Source: Sphingobacterium athyrii
Lineage (GTDB): Bacteria; Bacteroidota; Bacteroidia; Sphingobacteriales; Sphingobacteriaceae
Length of the DNA stretch: 64,000 nucleotides
NCBI RefSeq assembly: GCF_003071065.1
Contig: NZ_QCXX01000001.1
Location: forward strand, 1 to 64,000
Direction of reading: 5' to 3'
The notes below the pieces were generated by a model that worked only from the letters and a program-made list of their open reading frames with translations, searched no databases and was not told the DNA's origin. How positions within the stretch are numbered: the stretch's first letter is position 1; every line of letters starts with the position of its first letter. Below, one piece after another: positions 43,700 to 52,303 of the stretch. Both the position numbers and the translations under genes were made by a program.

Positions 43700-45139
43700 T
43701 TATTTCCAGCCTCCTCCCAAATCTTTGTAGACATTGACAACAGCATTCAGCTGTTGCTTCTTAGTTTCTATTAATTCAAGTTTTGAATCCAGTACATCAC
43801 GTTGTGTCATCAGCACTTCCATATAGTCGGCACGTGCCGATTTAAATAGATCACCTGAAACGGTAACCGAATTATTGAGTACCTCAACTTCTTTGGTCTT
43901 AAAATCATAACTCTTGCCAAGATTCTCGATATTGGAGAGTTGTGTGGATACTTCGAGATAGGCATTTAGAATCGTCTTCTCGTAGTTATAAACCGCCTGT
44001 ATCTGTTTTGCATTTGCGGTATTGAATTCTGCTTTCAACCCATTTTTGTTCAACAGGGGCGCCGCCAGCTCACCTATAATATTGTACAACATGGATTCGG
44101 GCATTTTAAATAGATAAGACGGTTTAAAAGCTTGCAAGCCAAGAGCAGCGGATATCTCCAAAGACGGATAAAACTCTTTTCTTGCAATCTGTACATCCAA
44201 TTTAGCAGCCGCCAATTCATATTCTGCCTCACGAATATCAGGTCTATTGCTCAACAATTGACTCGGTATACCTGTTTGTACCCTGGCCGGTACCATATCC
44301 ACGAAACTGCTTTTATCACGCTTTATCTCCTGTGGGAAACGTCCTAAAAGAAAATTGATCCGGTTTTCCGTTTCTTTAATCTGTTGCCGCGTCTCGAATT
44401 CCATGCCCTTGGTTTTCAATACCTCGGCCTGAAATTTCTGAACTGCAAGTTCTGTTACACGTGCCGCTTGCTTCTGTAGTTTGATTACTTCCAGCGCATT
44501 GTCCTGCACCTCGATATTTTGTTTGATGATCGTCAGTTGGTTATCTAACGCCAACAGTTCATAATAAGAGCGTGCAACCTCTGCAATAAGGCTGCTCAGC
44601 ACAAAGTTTTTACCTTCGACTGTCGCAAGATAACGGTTTAATGCTGCCTGTTCGGAATCTTTTAGCTTCTTCCAGACGTCAATTTCCCAGCTTGCATAAG
44701 CTCCTATCGTTAAATCACCCAGTGGATCGGGCATTTCCTTGCCGGGGGCTATCTCCGTGCTGGCATCACCTGCCCCTTGGCTGGTATACCGGCCGACTTT
44801 TTCCACCCCCCCACCGGCACGCAAACCTACACTTGGTTTCAATGCTCCTTTTCGCAATAAGATATCGTTTTTGGCGATTGCCAATTCCTGCAAGGTCACA
44901 TTTAACTCCTGATTATTTTTTAATGCGGTGTCAATTAACGTGACTAAATTGGGATCGCTAAAAAAATCGCGCCATTTCACGCTCGCCGAATTCGTTGTAT
45001 CCGGTGCCAATGCTTCGACAAATTGCTGTGGCACCTGCTTATTTTCTTGAATCTGCGTCGCTTTAGGGACTTTACAGCCGGTCACCGCCGCTGACAACAG
45101 AACTCCTATCATCCAGTATTTATATTTTTGACTAGCCAT
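43700..45139 (-). CDS. RND efflux outer membrane factor lipoprotein (NodT/OprM family)
   Basis: This 479-aa protein forms the outer-membrane channel of a tripartite pump. The lipoprotein signal ends in GVLLSAAVTGC (Cys22). Two repeated OEP coiled-coil halves follow (about residues 60-260 and 280-475), with SNRPDIREAEYELAAAKLDV, the family marker of the second repeat. Its start overlaps the stop of the pump gene by 8 bp, so translation is coupled. Third gene of the operon. Confidence 0.92.
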   Translation of the reverse strand: MASQKYKYWMIGVLLSAAVTGCKVPKATQIQENKQVPQQFVEALAPDTTNSASVKWRDFFSDPNLVTLIDTALKNNQELNVTLQELAIAKNDILLRKGALKPSVGLRAGGGVEKVGRYTSQGAGDASTEIAPGKEMPDPLGDLTIGAYASWEIDVWKKLKDSEQAALNRYLATVEGKNFVLSSLIAEVARSYYELLALDNQLTIIKQNIEVQDNALEVIKLQKQAARVTELAVQKFQAEVLKTKGMEFETRQQIKETENRINFLLGRFPQEIKRDKSSFVDMVPARVQTGIPSQLLSNRPDIREAEYELAAAKLDVQIARKEFYPSLEISAALGLQAFKPSYLFKMPESMLYNIIGELAAPLLNKNGLKAEFNTANAKQIQAVYNYEKTILNAYLEVSTQLSNIENLGKSYDFKTKEVEVLNNSVTVSGDLFKSARADYMEVLMTQRDVLDSKLELIETKKQQLNAVVNVYKDLGGGWK

Positions 45140-48100
45140 TGTTATCGATTTCTTCTGTTAATGGATTTTCATCTTCATGTTTGATGAGCTTGCGTTTGGA
45201 AGCAATTGTTCCAAAAATAAAGTAAAGACCCGGTATGATAAGGATACCAAACACAGTTCCGAATAGCATACCTCCTGCTGCTGCCGTACCGATCGTCCGG
45301 TTACCGATCGCTCCCGGTCCGGAGGCCAACACCAATGGAATCAAGCCTGCAATAAATGCAAACGATGTCATTAAAATAGGTCTAAACCTTACTTTGGCAC
45401 CCTCCAGTGCCGCTTCGATAATACTTAGCCCCTGCGCATGCCGCTGTGTGGCAAATTCAACGATTAAGACGGCATTCTTACCGAGCAAACCAATAAGCAT
45501 AACCAAGGCTACCTGAGCGTAAATATTATTTTCCAGTCCCAGGACCTTCAATAAGAAAAATGCACCGAAAATACCAATTGGCAAGGAAAGCAATACCGCA
45601 AATGGCATGATAAAGCTTTCATACTGTGCCGATAAAATAAGGTAGACAAAGCCCAGACAGATCAAAAAGATATAAATGGCCTGGTTACCGCGCCCCACCT
45701 GGTCTTTGGAAATACCGGCCCAATCTATGCCATAGCCCTGTGGTAGCGTTTTAGCGGCGACTTCGTTGATTACCTGAATCGCTTCACCACTGCTATAACC
45801 CGGAGCAGCAGAACCCGAAATCTCGGAGGCCATGTACATATTATGCCGTGTGATCTCAGACAGTCCATATACCTTTTCCATATGCATAAATGCGGAGAAA
45901 GGTACCATCTCATCCTTGTCATTTTTCACGTATAACTTCAAGATATCTTCAGGAAGAGCTCTATACTGGGGCAATGCCTGCACCATGACCTTATATTGTC
46001 GGTCATACTTAATAAAGTTGGTTTCGTAGTTACTGCCCACCAAGGTCGAGAGTGTATTCAGCGCATTATCAATCGTAACGCCTTTTAATTGAGCCATATC
46101 ATTGTCAATATGGAGCATATACTGTGGAAAGCTCGCACTATAAAAGGTAAAAACAGAGGATAGCTCTGGTCGTTTGTTCAATTCCCGGACAAAATCCTTA
46201 CTCACGGTCTCCATTTTCTTGTAGTCACCAGAGCCGGCTTTATCCAAAAGCCGCAATTCAAATCCTCCGGCGGCACCATAGCCCGGTACTGCTGGTGGCT
46301 GAAAAAATTCAATGGAAGCACCGGGAATATTTTTTGCGGCGTTTTCCAGCTGTTCGATAATTTCCTGTGAGGATTCCTTACGCTCCTCCCAGCTTTTTAA
46401 ATTGATCAGACAGGTTCCGGTGTTGGCTCCGGTTCCCTCCGTTAATATCTCATAGCCTGCCAGCGAAGAAACGGATTGTACGCCATCAATATCCTCCGCT
46501 TCCTTCTGCAAGGTTTGAGCGGCCAGATTTGTACGCTCTAAAGTCGATCCTGGCGGCGTTTGGATAATGGCGTAAATCATTCCCTGGTCTTCATTTGGAA
46601 TAAAACCTGCCGGTACGGCATTGTTTAAAAAATAAGCCCCGATACAGAATCCGATTAATACCACAAAAGTAAAGAGACGCTTGTCGACAATGCCTTTCAG
46701 CAAGAAAACATATTTGTTTGACATTTTATCGAACAAGCGATTGAAGGAATCCAAAAATTTGTCCACAACGGATTTTTTGCGTGCCTTTCCATGGTTGTTC
46801 TTTAACATAATGGCACAGAGCGCAGGCGTCAGCGTCAGGGCCACCACGCCCGATAAGATGATAGAAGTCGCCATTGTAATGGAAAACTGGCGATAAAATA
46901 TACCGACAGGCCCCGACATAAAGGCTACAGGTATAAATACTGCTGCCATCAAGAAGGTTATCGCTATGATCGCCCCACTGATTTCGTGCATTGCTTTCTT
47001 CGTCGCCTGATAAGCGGAAATATGCAATTCCTCCATCTTGGCGTGCACCGCCTCGATAACGACAATGGCATCATCAACCACAACACCAATGGCCAATACT
47101 AGGGCAAACAAGGTAATCAGGTTGATTGTGATACCAAAAAATTGCATAAAAAGAAACGATCCCACTAAGGAAACCGGCACCGCAATGGTCGGAATCAATG
47201 TGGAACGCCAATCCCCCAGGAATAGGAAGACAACGATCGCTACCAAAATAAAGGCTTCAACTAGGGTATGAATAACCTTTTCCATGGAGGCGTCCAAAAA
47301 TTTAGAGACATCATAACTGATCTCATAATCCAGTCCTTTTGGAAATGAGCTTTTCAGTTCTTTCATTTTGTCTTTAACATCCTGGATAACCTGAGAAGCA
47401 TTACTGCCGTAGGATTGTTTCAGCACGATTGCGGCGGAGGGTTTTCCATTTAAGGTTGAATAGATATCATACATTGCCGAACCGAATTTAATGTCCGCAA
47501 CGTCCCTCAGGCGTAACATTTCACCGTTTGCATTTGTGCGGAGCACGATATTGCCATAGCCTTCTGTCGTGGTAAAACGTCCGGGATATTTCAGCACATA
47601 TTCAAAAGATTGCGAAGTAATACCGGATGATTCCCCGGCTTTACCCGGAGACGCTTCCAAACTTTGCTCTGAGAGGGCTTTCATTACCTCCTCCGCTGAA
47701 ATTTTATACGCTGTCATGCGATCAGGCTTCAACCAGATCCGCATGGCCAATTCCCGTGTTCCTAGAATATTTGCCACACCAACGCCGTCTACACGCCGCA
47801 GTTCCGAAACAATATTCATATCGGCATAATTGTACATAAAATTTCCATCGAGATCTTTATCCTTACTAAAGAGGTTGATATACATCAACATATTGGATTC
47901 TTCTCGTGTAATCTTTACTCCCTCACGGACAACAATAGGCGGAAGCTTATTGACAACAGAAGCGACGCGGTTTTGCACGTTCAAGGAAGCTTGATTTGGA
48001 TCCGTGCCCAGATTGAACACCACCTGTATGCTGGCCTCACCGTCGTTACCGGCGTCTGAAGCCATATATTTCATTCCGGGAACACCATTTATGGCGCGTT

Positions 48101-48296
48101 CAAGCGGAATAATCACTGATTTGATCATCAATTCACCATTCGCCCCCGGATATTCTGCCGTAATATTTACTTTAGGTGGCGATATGGACGGAAACTGAGT
48201 TACCGGAAGTTGTACCATCGAAAGAATCCCCAGAAACACAATGATCAGTGATATAACAATCGAAAGGACAGGTCTATTTATAAAACGACTAAACAT
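45132..48296 (-). CDS. RND family multidrug efflux permease (HAE1 type)
   Basis: This is a 1054-aa inner-membrane proton antiporter of the AcrB/MexB family with 12 helices and two large periplasmic loops. It starts with FINRPVLSIVISLIIVFLGI. The helix-4 proton-relay motif IGVVVDDAIVVIEAV contains the paired Asp residues (about residues 410-425). The second half repeats the fold, with LLGKNAVLIVEFA and MTSFAFIAGLIPLVLASGPG. By family it expels drugs, bile acids, dyes or solvents. It is the middle gene of an adaptor-pump-channel operon with no regulator next to it. Confidence 0.95.
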   Translation of the reverse strand: MFSRFINRPVLSIVISLIIVFLGILSMVQLPVTQFPSISPPKVNITAEYPGANGELMIKSVIIPLERAINGVPGMKYMASDAGNDGEASIQVVFNLGTDPNQASLNVQNRVASVVNKLPPIVVREGVKITREESNMLMYINLFSKDKDLDGNFMYNYADMNIVSELRRVDGVGVANILGTRELAMRIWLKPDRMTAYKISAEEVMKALSEQSLEASPGKAGESSGITSQSFEYVLKYPGRFTTTEGYGNIVLRTNANGEMLRLRDVADIKFGSAMYDIYSTLNGKPSAAIVLKQSYGSNASQVIQDVKDKMKELKSSFPKGLDYEISYDVSKFLDASMEKVIHTLVEAFILVAIVVFLFLGDWRSTLIPTIAVPVSLVGSFLFMQFFGITINLITLFALVLAIGVVVDDAIVVIEAVHAKMEELHISAYQATKKAMHEISGAIIAITFLMAAVFIPVAFMSGPVGIFYRQFSITMATSIILSGVVALTLTPALCAIMLKNNHGKARKKSVVDKFLDSFNRLFDKMSNKYVFLLKGIVDKRLFTFVVLIGFCIGAYFLNNAVPAGFIPNEDQGMIYAIIQTPPGSTLERTNLAAQTLQKEAEDIDGVQSVSSLAGYEILTEGTGANTGTCLINLKSWEERKESSQEIIEQLENAAKNIPGASIEFFQPPAVPGYGAAGGFELRLLDKAGSGDYKKMETVSKDFVRELNKRPELSSVFTFYSASFPQYMLHIDNDMAQLKGVTIDNALNTLSTLVGSNYETNFIKYDRQYKVMVQALPQYRALPEDILKLYVKNDKDEMVPFSAFMHMEKVYGLSEITRHNMYMASEISGSAAPGYSSGEAIQVINEVAAKTLPQGYGIDWAGISKDQVGRGNQAIYIFLICLGFVYLILSAQYESFIMPFAVLLSLPIGIFGAFFLLKVLGLENNIYAQVALVMLIGLLGKNAVLIVEFATQRHAQGLSIIEAALEGAKVRFRPILMTSFAFIAGLIPLVLASGPGAIGNRTIGTAAAGGMLFGTVFGILIIPGLYFIFGTIASKRKLIKHEDENPLTEEIDNNG

Positions 48297-48318
48297 AGTA
48301 ATTTAAGAGTATGGGGAT

Positions 48319-49401
48319 TTATTCTGTTTTTAACTTCAAATTAGAAATGGCCTCTTTTGGCTGAACGAAACTATAGTTGATCTTTTCATCCTCTTTCACT
48401 TTCTGTATGCCATCCAGTAAGAATTTGTCGTCTTTTTGAAGTCCACTTGCAACCACATAAAGATCAGGAAGGGAATTACCTATGGTGATGTGGCGGGCCT
48501 TTAGTTTGCCGTCTTTGTCCACAACATACACGTATTTACGATCCTGCAATTCATAGGTTGCTTTTTGCGGTATAATCAATGCCTGCTTCAATGGAAAATT
48601 CATCACGACCTTCCCGCTTTCACCGTGTTTTAGTAAACGGCTGGGATTTGGGAAGCGGGCTCTAAACGCAATATTACCTGTTTCACTGTCAAATTCACTC
48701 TCAATGGTTTCTACCACGCCATGCGCCGGAAGCAATTCATTATTGGCAAGCAACAATCCAACGTGTGTATCCCCCCGTTTACTGACATTCGTCTGATAAT
48801 TAAGGTACTCTGGTTCCGAAACATTGAAGTAGACAAGCATCTGGCTATTGTCAGAAAGGCTCGTCAACAACTCCCCTTCATCCACCAGGCTTCCTAACTT
48901 TAATGGAATTCGGTCAATTGTACCATCGAACGGTGCTCTGATCTCCGTAAAAGAAAGGTGTAATTTAGCGATAGCTGCAGCGGCTTTTGCCTGTTCCAAT
49001 TTAGCTTTGGCCATGGCCAGTTCATTCGGGGACACCACATTTTTATCCGCCAGGCTCTTGGTATTCTGTACTTCGATCTCGGCAACATTCACTTCGGCCA
49101 TGGATTTTCTAAACTCTGCTTCATACATTTTGGGCATAATGCGGAACAGCAGTTGTCCTTTGTGTACAAACTGTCCTTCGTCCACAAAAATTTGTTCCAG
49201 ATATCCCTTTTCCTGTGCGCGTAATTCGATATTACGGAAAGACTTAATCTGGGATACAAAATCTTTACGGATTGTCGTATCCATTTGTACCGGAGAAGTC
49301 ACATTGAATTTTTCTTTCTCTTCTTTTTCTTCCTTTTTGGAAGTACACCCAATTTGGCATAATACGATAGCCAAATTAATGAGCATAAATACTCTTTTCA
49401 T
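48319..49401 (-). CDS. RND efflux periplasmic adaptor lipoprotein (HlyD/MFP family)
   Basis: This is a 360-aa adaptor when started at the ATG at 49399-49401, which gives a lipoprotein signal MKRVFMLINLAIVLCQIGC (Cys19). The frame is open 21 codons further up. The biotinyl-lipoyl half motifs (EQIFVDEGQFVHKGQLLFRI and APFDGTIDRIPLKLGSLVDE) flank a coiled-coil hairpin (about residues 85-145). The beta-barrel and membrane-proximal domains follow, with RYVYVVD equivalents. First gene of the operon, 22 bp before the permease. Confidence 0.92.
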   Translation of the reverse strand: MKRVFMLINLAIVLCQIGCTSKKEEKEEKEKFNVTSPVQMDTTIRKDFVSQIKSFRNIELRAQEKGYLEQIFVDEGQFVHKGQLLFRIMPKMYEAEFRKSMAEVNVAEIEVQNTKSLADKNVVSPNELAMAKAKLEQAKAAAAIAKLHLSFTEIRAPFDGTIDRIPLKLGSLVDEGELLTSLSDNSQMLVYFNVSEPEYLNYQTNVSKRGDTHVGLLLANNELLPAHGVVETIESEFDSETGNIAFRARFPNPSRLLKHGESGKVVMNFPLKQALIIPQKATYELQDRKYVYVVDKDGKLKARHITIGNSLPDLYVVASGLQKDDKFLLDGIQKVKEDEKINYSFVQPKEAISNLKLKTE

Positions 49402-49581
49402 TTGTAAGCGTCTAATTAAAAATAAGTTTGATTGTTTGTTTGTTTGATATGGGAATTGAAACAACCTATCCTGAGCTTGTTGTAAGATGCAAAAACGGTA
49501 AAATCATTAATGGAGAAATGAAAATCCGATTGATACAGAAATAAAAAAGAATAAGGCTAAGCTATTTCGGGGGATTGGCTA

Positions 49582-49983
49582 TTAAATTCTCCAGTTTTGT
49601 TGGAAAATATACCTTTGGGGATATAAATAAGCAACAAAATTGCAAAAAGGGATTTTCTTTGCAAACCGAAACACAAAAATGAAAAATACGACTGCACAAA
49701 GCAATAATGCGACAAAATCAGAAGCTGTTTGAAGATCTTTGGTTAATTGGAAATTCTCACTGTTAAATTCTTCAATGACGGGATTTTCATCGTGTACACT
49801 TCCTGCAATAAGGGGATCAATGCGGGAGGTCAGCGAAGTAATCTTGTCCTTTAAATTTGCCTCATTATGCTGATACATGAAACTGATCGCAGGACGGTCA
49901 GACTCGTTTAGTACAGCATGGCTATTACCGCTCCTAATTAATAGGAAGACTATAAAACATAGAATTGTAATAACCGCTTTCAT
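49582..49983 (-). CDS. Hypothetical exported/membrane protein, 133 aa
   Basis: I do not recognise this protein. The N-terminus is a signal peptide or first membrane segment (AVITILCFIVFLLIRSGNSH), then a hydrophilic segment of about 60 residues, then a second membrane helix (FVALLLCAVVFFIFVFRFA, about residues 88-106) and a basic-aromatic tail. The layout suggests a small inner-membrane protein with its middle in the periplasm. It lies upstream of the RND operon on the same strand, 180 bp away, but no functional link is shown. Confidence 0.55.
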   Translation of the reverse strand: MKAVITILCFIVFLLIRSGNSHAVLNESDRPAISFMYQHNEANLKDKITSLTSRIDPLIAGSVHDENPVIEEFNSENFQLTKDLQTASDFVALLLCAVVFFIFVFRFAKKIPFCNFVAYLYPQRYIFQQNWRI

Positions 49984-50067
49984 TTGTGAGCAAATATACT
50001 AGCGCAGAAATAATTTTAATAAGGTTTAACACAATTTAACAAAAGGATTACAATCCGGCGATCTTAC

Positions 50068-51282
50068 TCAAAAAAGTGCAAGCTGTGTACCTGTTTCATC
50101 AGCCTTTGGAGGCTTTGCGCGACCAAAGACTGTCCGGCCATTGTATTTCCAGGAATTTCTGCGTTCTTCCTCTATTATCTGCTGAATATCAAACTGAGGC
50201 GTAAAATTATGCTCCGTTTCTAGAACGATCTGATGGAGTTTATTCATGGATTTTAATTTGTCGCTATTGCCCAGCTTTGACTTTTCAATACCTTTTTGTA
50301 AGATCTGAATACTTTGATCATAAATATCCAGGGGAACAGGAAAGGGATGTCCATCCTTTCCACCGTGCGCAAAAGAGAAGCGTGCGGGATCATTAAATCG
50401 CGCAGGAGCTCCATGGATTATCTCGCTGACAAGGGCCAGCGATTGTAAGGTGCGGGGGCCCATGCCTTTTAATAACAAAAGATCCTCAAAATTTTTAGGT
50501 TGATTTTCCCGTGCAACATATAACATTGCTCCTAACCTTTTGAGATCAACATCCGAAGCCCTAACATCATGATGAGAAGGCATCAGCAATCTTTTAAAGT
50601 CTACTAAGACATCTGAAGAATCCTCGTTGACGAGTGTCATGATACCTGTCCTGTTCGGAGCTGCTCCAGATGCCGTTAAATTTAAAATTATTCCCTGTGG
50701 ACAACCTTTGATACCTGTATGTGGTTCCTCAATGAACGAACGGACGTTCTCCGAATGCCAATGGTAACGACGGGCAGTTCCATCATGATCGTGCATCCCC
50801 TGTTGTACCACGGCCCAATGACCATTCTTAGCGACAATAAAATTATGCAGATACAACTGATAACCGTCTTGTATCGCCGTATTATCTACTTTTGCGACCA
50901 ACTTGCTTGTCCGAACCAAGCTATTGCCATCCAAACCTGTTTTGTCCGCGAGGTAAAGTAGCTCTTGTGGTGTGTCTTTGGAGAATTTACCTTTACCGCC
51001 GCATATATAGAGACCAAATGCGTCCGCACAGGGATTAATGGCGCGTTTTAACGCGCCCATAACCGACGTGGTAATACCTGATGAATGCCAGTCCATACCC
51101 AATACCGCACCAAAACTCTGGAACCAAAACGGATCTGCCAATCGCCTGAGCACCTCATCCTGCCCATAGTCCATCAGGATCACCTCTACAATGGACTTGC
51201 CTAATATGCTCATCCGCTCATAGAGCCAGGAGGGCACCTTTCCATAGTGCAGCGGCAGGTCTGCTATCCCTGAATGCTTCAT
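50068..51282 (-). CDS. DUF763 domain protein
   Basis: This is a 404-aa protein started at the ATG at 51280-51282 (MKHSGIADLPLHYGKVPSWL), the usual family start; the frame extends 8 codons upstream. DUF763 landmarks are MDWHSSGITTSVMGALKRAI, ICGGKGKFSKDTP, HWAVVQQGMHDHDGTARRYH and the helix-hairpin-helix-like LLLKGMGPRTLQSLALVSE (about residues 270-290). The HhH-like segment and His/Asp-rich core suggest a nucleic-acid enzyme, but the family has no settled function. It is found scattered in bacteria and archaea, often thermophiles. Single gene. Confidence 0.88.
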   Translation of the reverse strand: MKHSGIADLPLHYGKVPSWLYERMSILGKSIVEVILMDYGQDEVLRRLADPFWFQSFGAVLGMDWHSSGITTSVMGALKRAINPCADAFGLYICGGKGKFSKDTPQELLYLADKTGLDGNSLVRTSKLVAKVDNTAIQDGYQLYLHNFIVAKNGHWAVVQQGMHDHDGTARRYHWHSENVRSFIEEPHTGIKGCPQGIILNLTASGAAPNRTGIMTLVNEDSSDVLVDFKRLLMPSHHDVRASDVDLKRLGAMLYVARENQPKNFEDLLLLKGMGPRTLQSLALVSEIIHGAPARFNDPARFSFAHGGKDGHPFPVPLDIYDQSIQILQKGIEKSKLGNSDKLKSMNKLHQIVLETEHNFTPQFDIQQIIEEERRNSWKYNGRTVFGRAKPPKADETGTQLALF

Positions 51283-51450
51283 AAATAAAACTAAATTTAT
51301 TAGCACAAAGATAACCCTTTTCGTTTAGCAAACGAGATTTTCAAAAAAAATAGTTTAAAAATTGGCAAACTTCTTTTGCGCTGTATCCAGTGGGAGCCGT
51401 TACTTAATACATATGACCAAAAAAGACTCACAACATGCAGAATAAATAAT

Positions 51451-51495
51451 AAAAAATGGCTGGATAATTTGGCAATATCCAGCCATTTTTTATTT
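51451..51495 (-). terminator. Terminator downstream of the 51559-52209 lipoprotein gene
   Basis: The 16-bp perfect arms AAAAAATGGCTGGATA (51451-51466) and TATCCAGCCATTTTTT (51476-51491) are flanked by A and T runs. Confidence 0.85.
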
Positions 51496-51558
51496 CAATA
51501 TTGAATGTGTAACTCCTGTCCGAATACGGTTACTCTGCGTTAATCCCGTGTTAACGAT

Positions 51559-52209
51559 TTACTTTCCAGTGAAAGCTGATAATAATCCTGCACGGAAAGA
51601 TGGATCTTTTTCGGAAAATTCAATACCATGCTTATACGTATCTATATTAAAAAACAACTCCGCCGGTTCTGCTTTTTTATTCTCTAAAAAGAGTTTAAAA
51701 CTATATGCGGTTTTCTTTGATAAATCAACATTCATTTTATTGGATGAGAAGACATTGGGCAATACTACGTCTTTTGTAAAGGCATCGTTAGTCGGCATTT
51801 GAAACAATTCACCCAAGGCTTTGACTAGATTATTGGATTGCGTACCTAGACTAGTGATTTTAATTTTCCCTTTGGTAAATCCGACGTCGTCACTCGGTTG
51901 CCCATCAATAATACCTGCGGGTATGAAATCAATAATTTCAAATTTCGCACCGACAGTATCCTGATTGTAAAGTGATTTCGTTGTATAAATACGGCTCGAA
52001 TCGGTCTTTACTTCATCGGTGATACGCAAAAAGAAATTCTTTTTTTCAGGTCCGGGAGTGCCGTTCGTAAATTTTTCGATGCGCACCCGCTCAATGGTGT
52101 TTGCCGTTGCGGTATCACTTCCATCGTTTTTCTTCTGATTAGAATTTCCACAAGCAGCCAACATCAGCGTAGCTGTTGCGAGAATGGCTATAGATTGAAT
52201 TTTGTACAT
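51559..52209 (-). CDS. Hypothetical lipoprotein, 216 aa
   Basis: Started at the ATG at 52207-52209, the protein begins with a signal peptide and a good lipobox (LATATLMLAAC, Cys20). A Ser/Asp/Asn-rich linker and a domain of about 180 residues follow, with a repeated beta pattern (ERVRIEKFTNGTPGPEKKNF, then FEIIDFIPAGIIDGQPSDDV). I recognise no named family. It probably sits on the inner leaflet of the outer membrane. It has its own terminator. Confidence 0.7.
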   Translation of the reverse strand: MYKIQSIAILATATLMLAACGNSNQKKNDGSDTATANTIERVRIEKFTNGTPGPEKKNFFLRITDEVKTDSSRIYTTKSLYNQDTVGAKFEIIDFIPAGIIDGQPSDDVGFTKGKIKITSLGTQSNNLVKALGELFQMPTNDAFTKDVVLPNVFSSNKMNVDLSKKTAYSFKLFLENKKAEPAELFFNIDTYKHGIEFSEKDPSFRAGLLSAFTGK

Positions 52210-52303
52210 GGTGATTTGTTTATTATCAGTAATCATTAAAATATTGCTCTTATAATATTACTATTATTACTGATAACAAACAACCATTGGCAATGTTTTT
52301 ATT

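Noticed and set aside
48848..49447. 199-codon open frame on the plus strand
   Set aside because: Antisense to the RND adaptor gene, which has all family landmarks.
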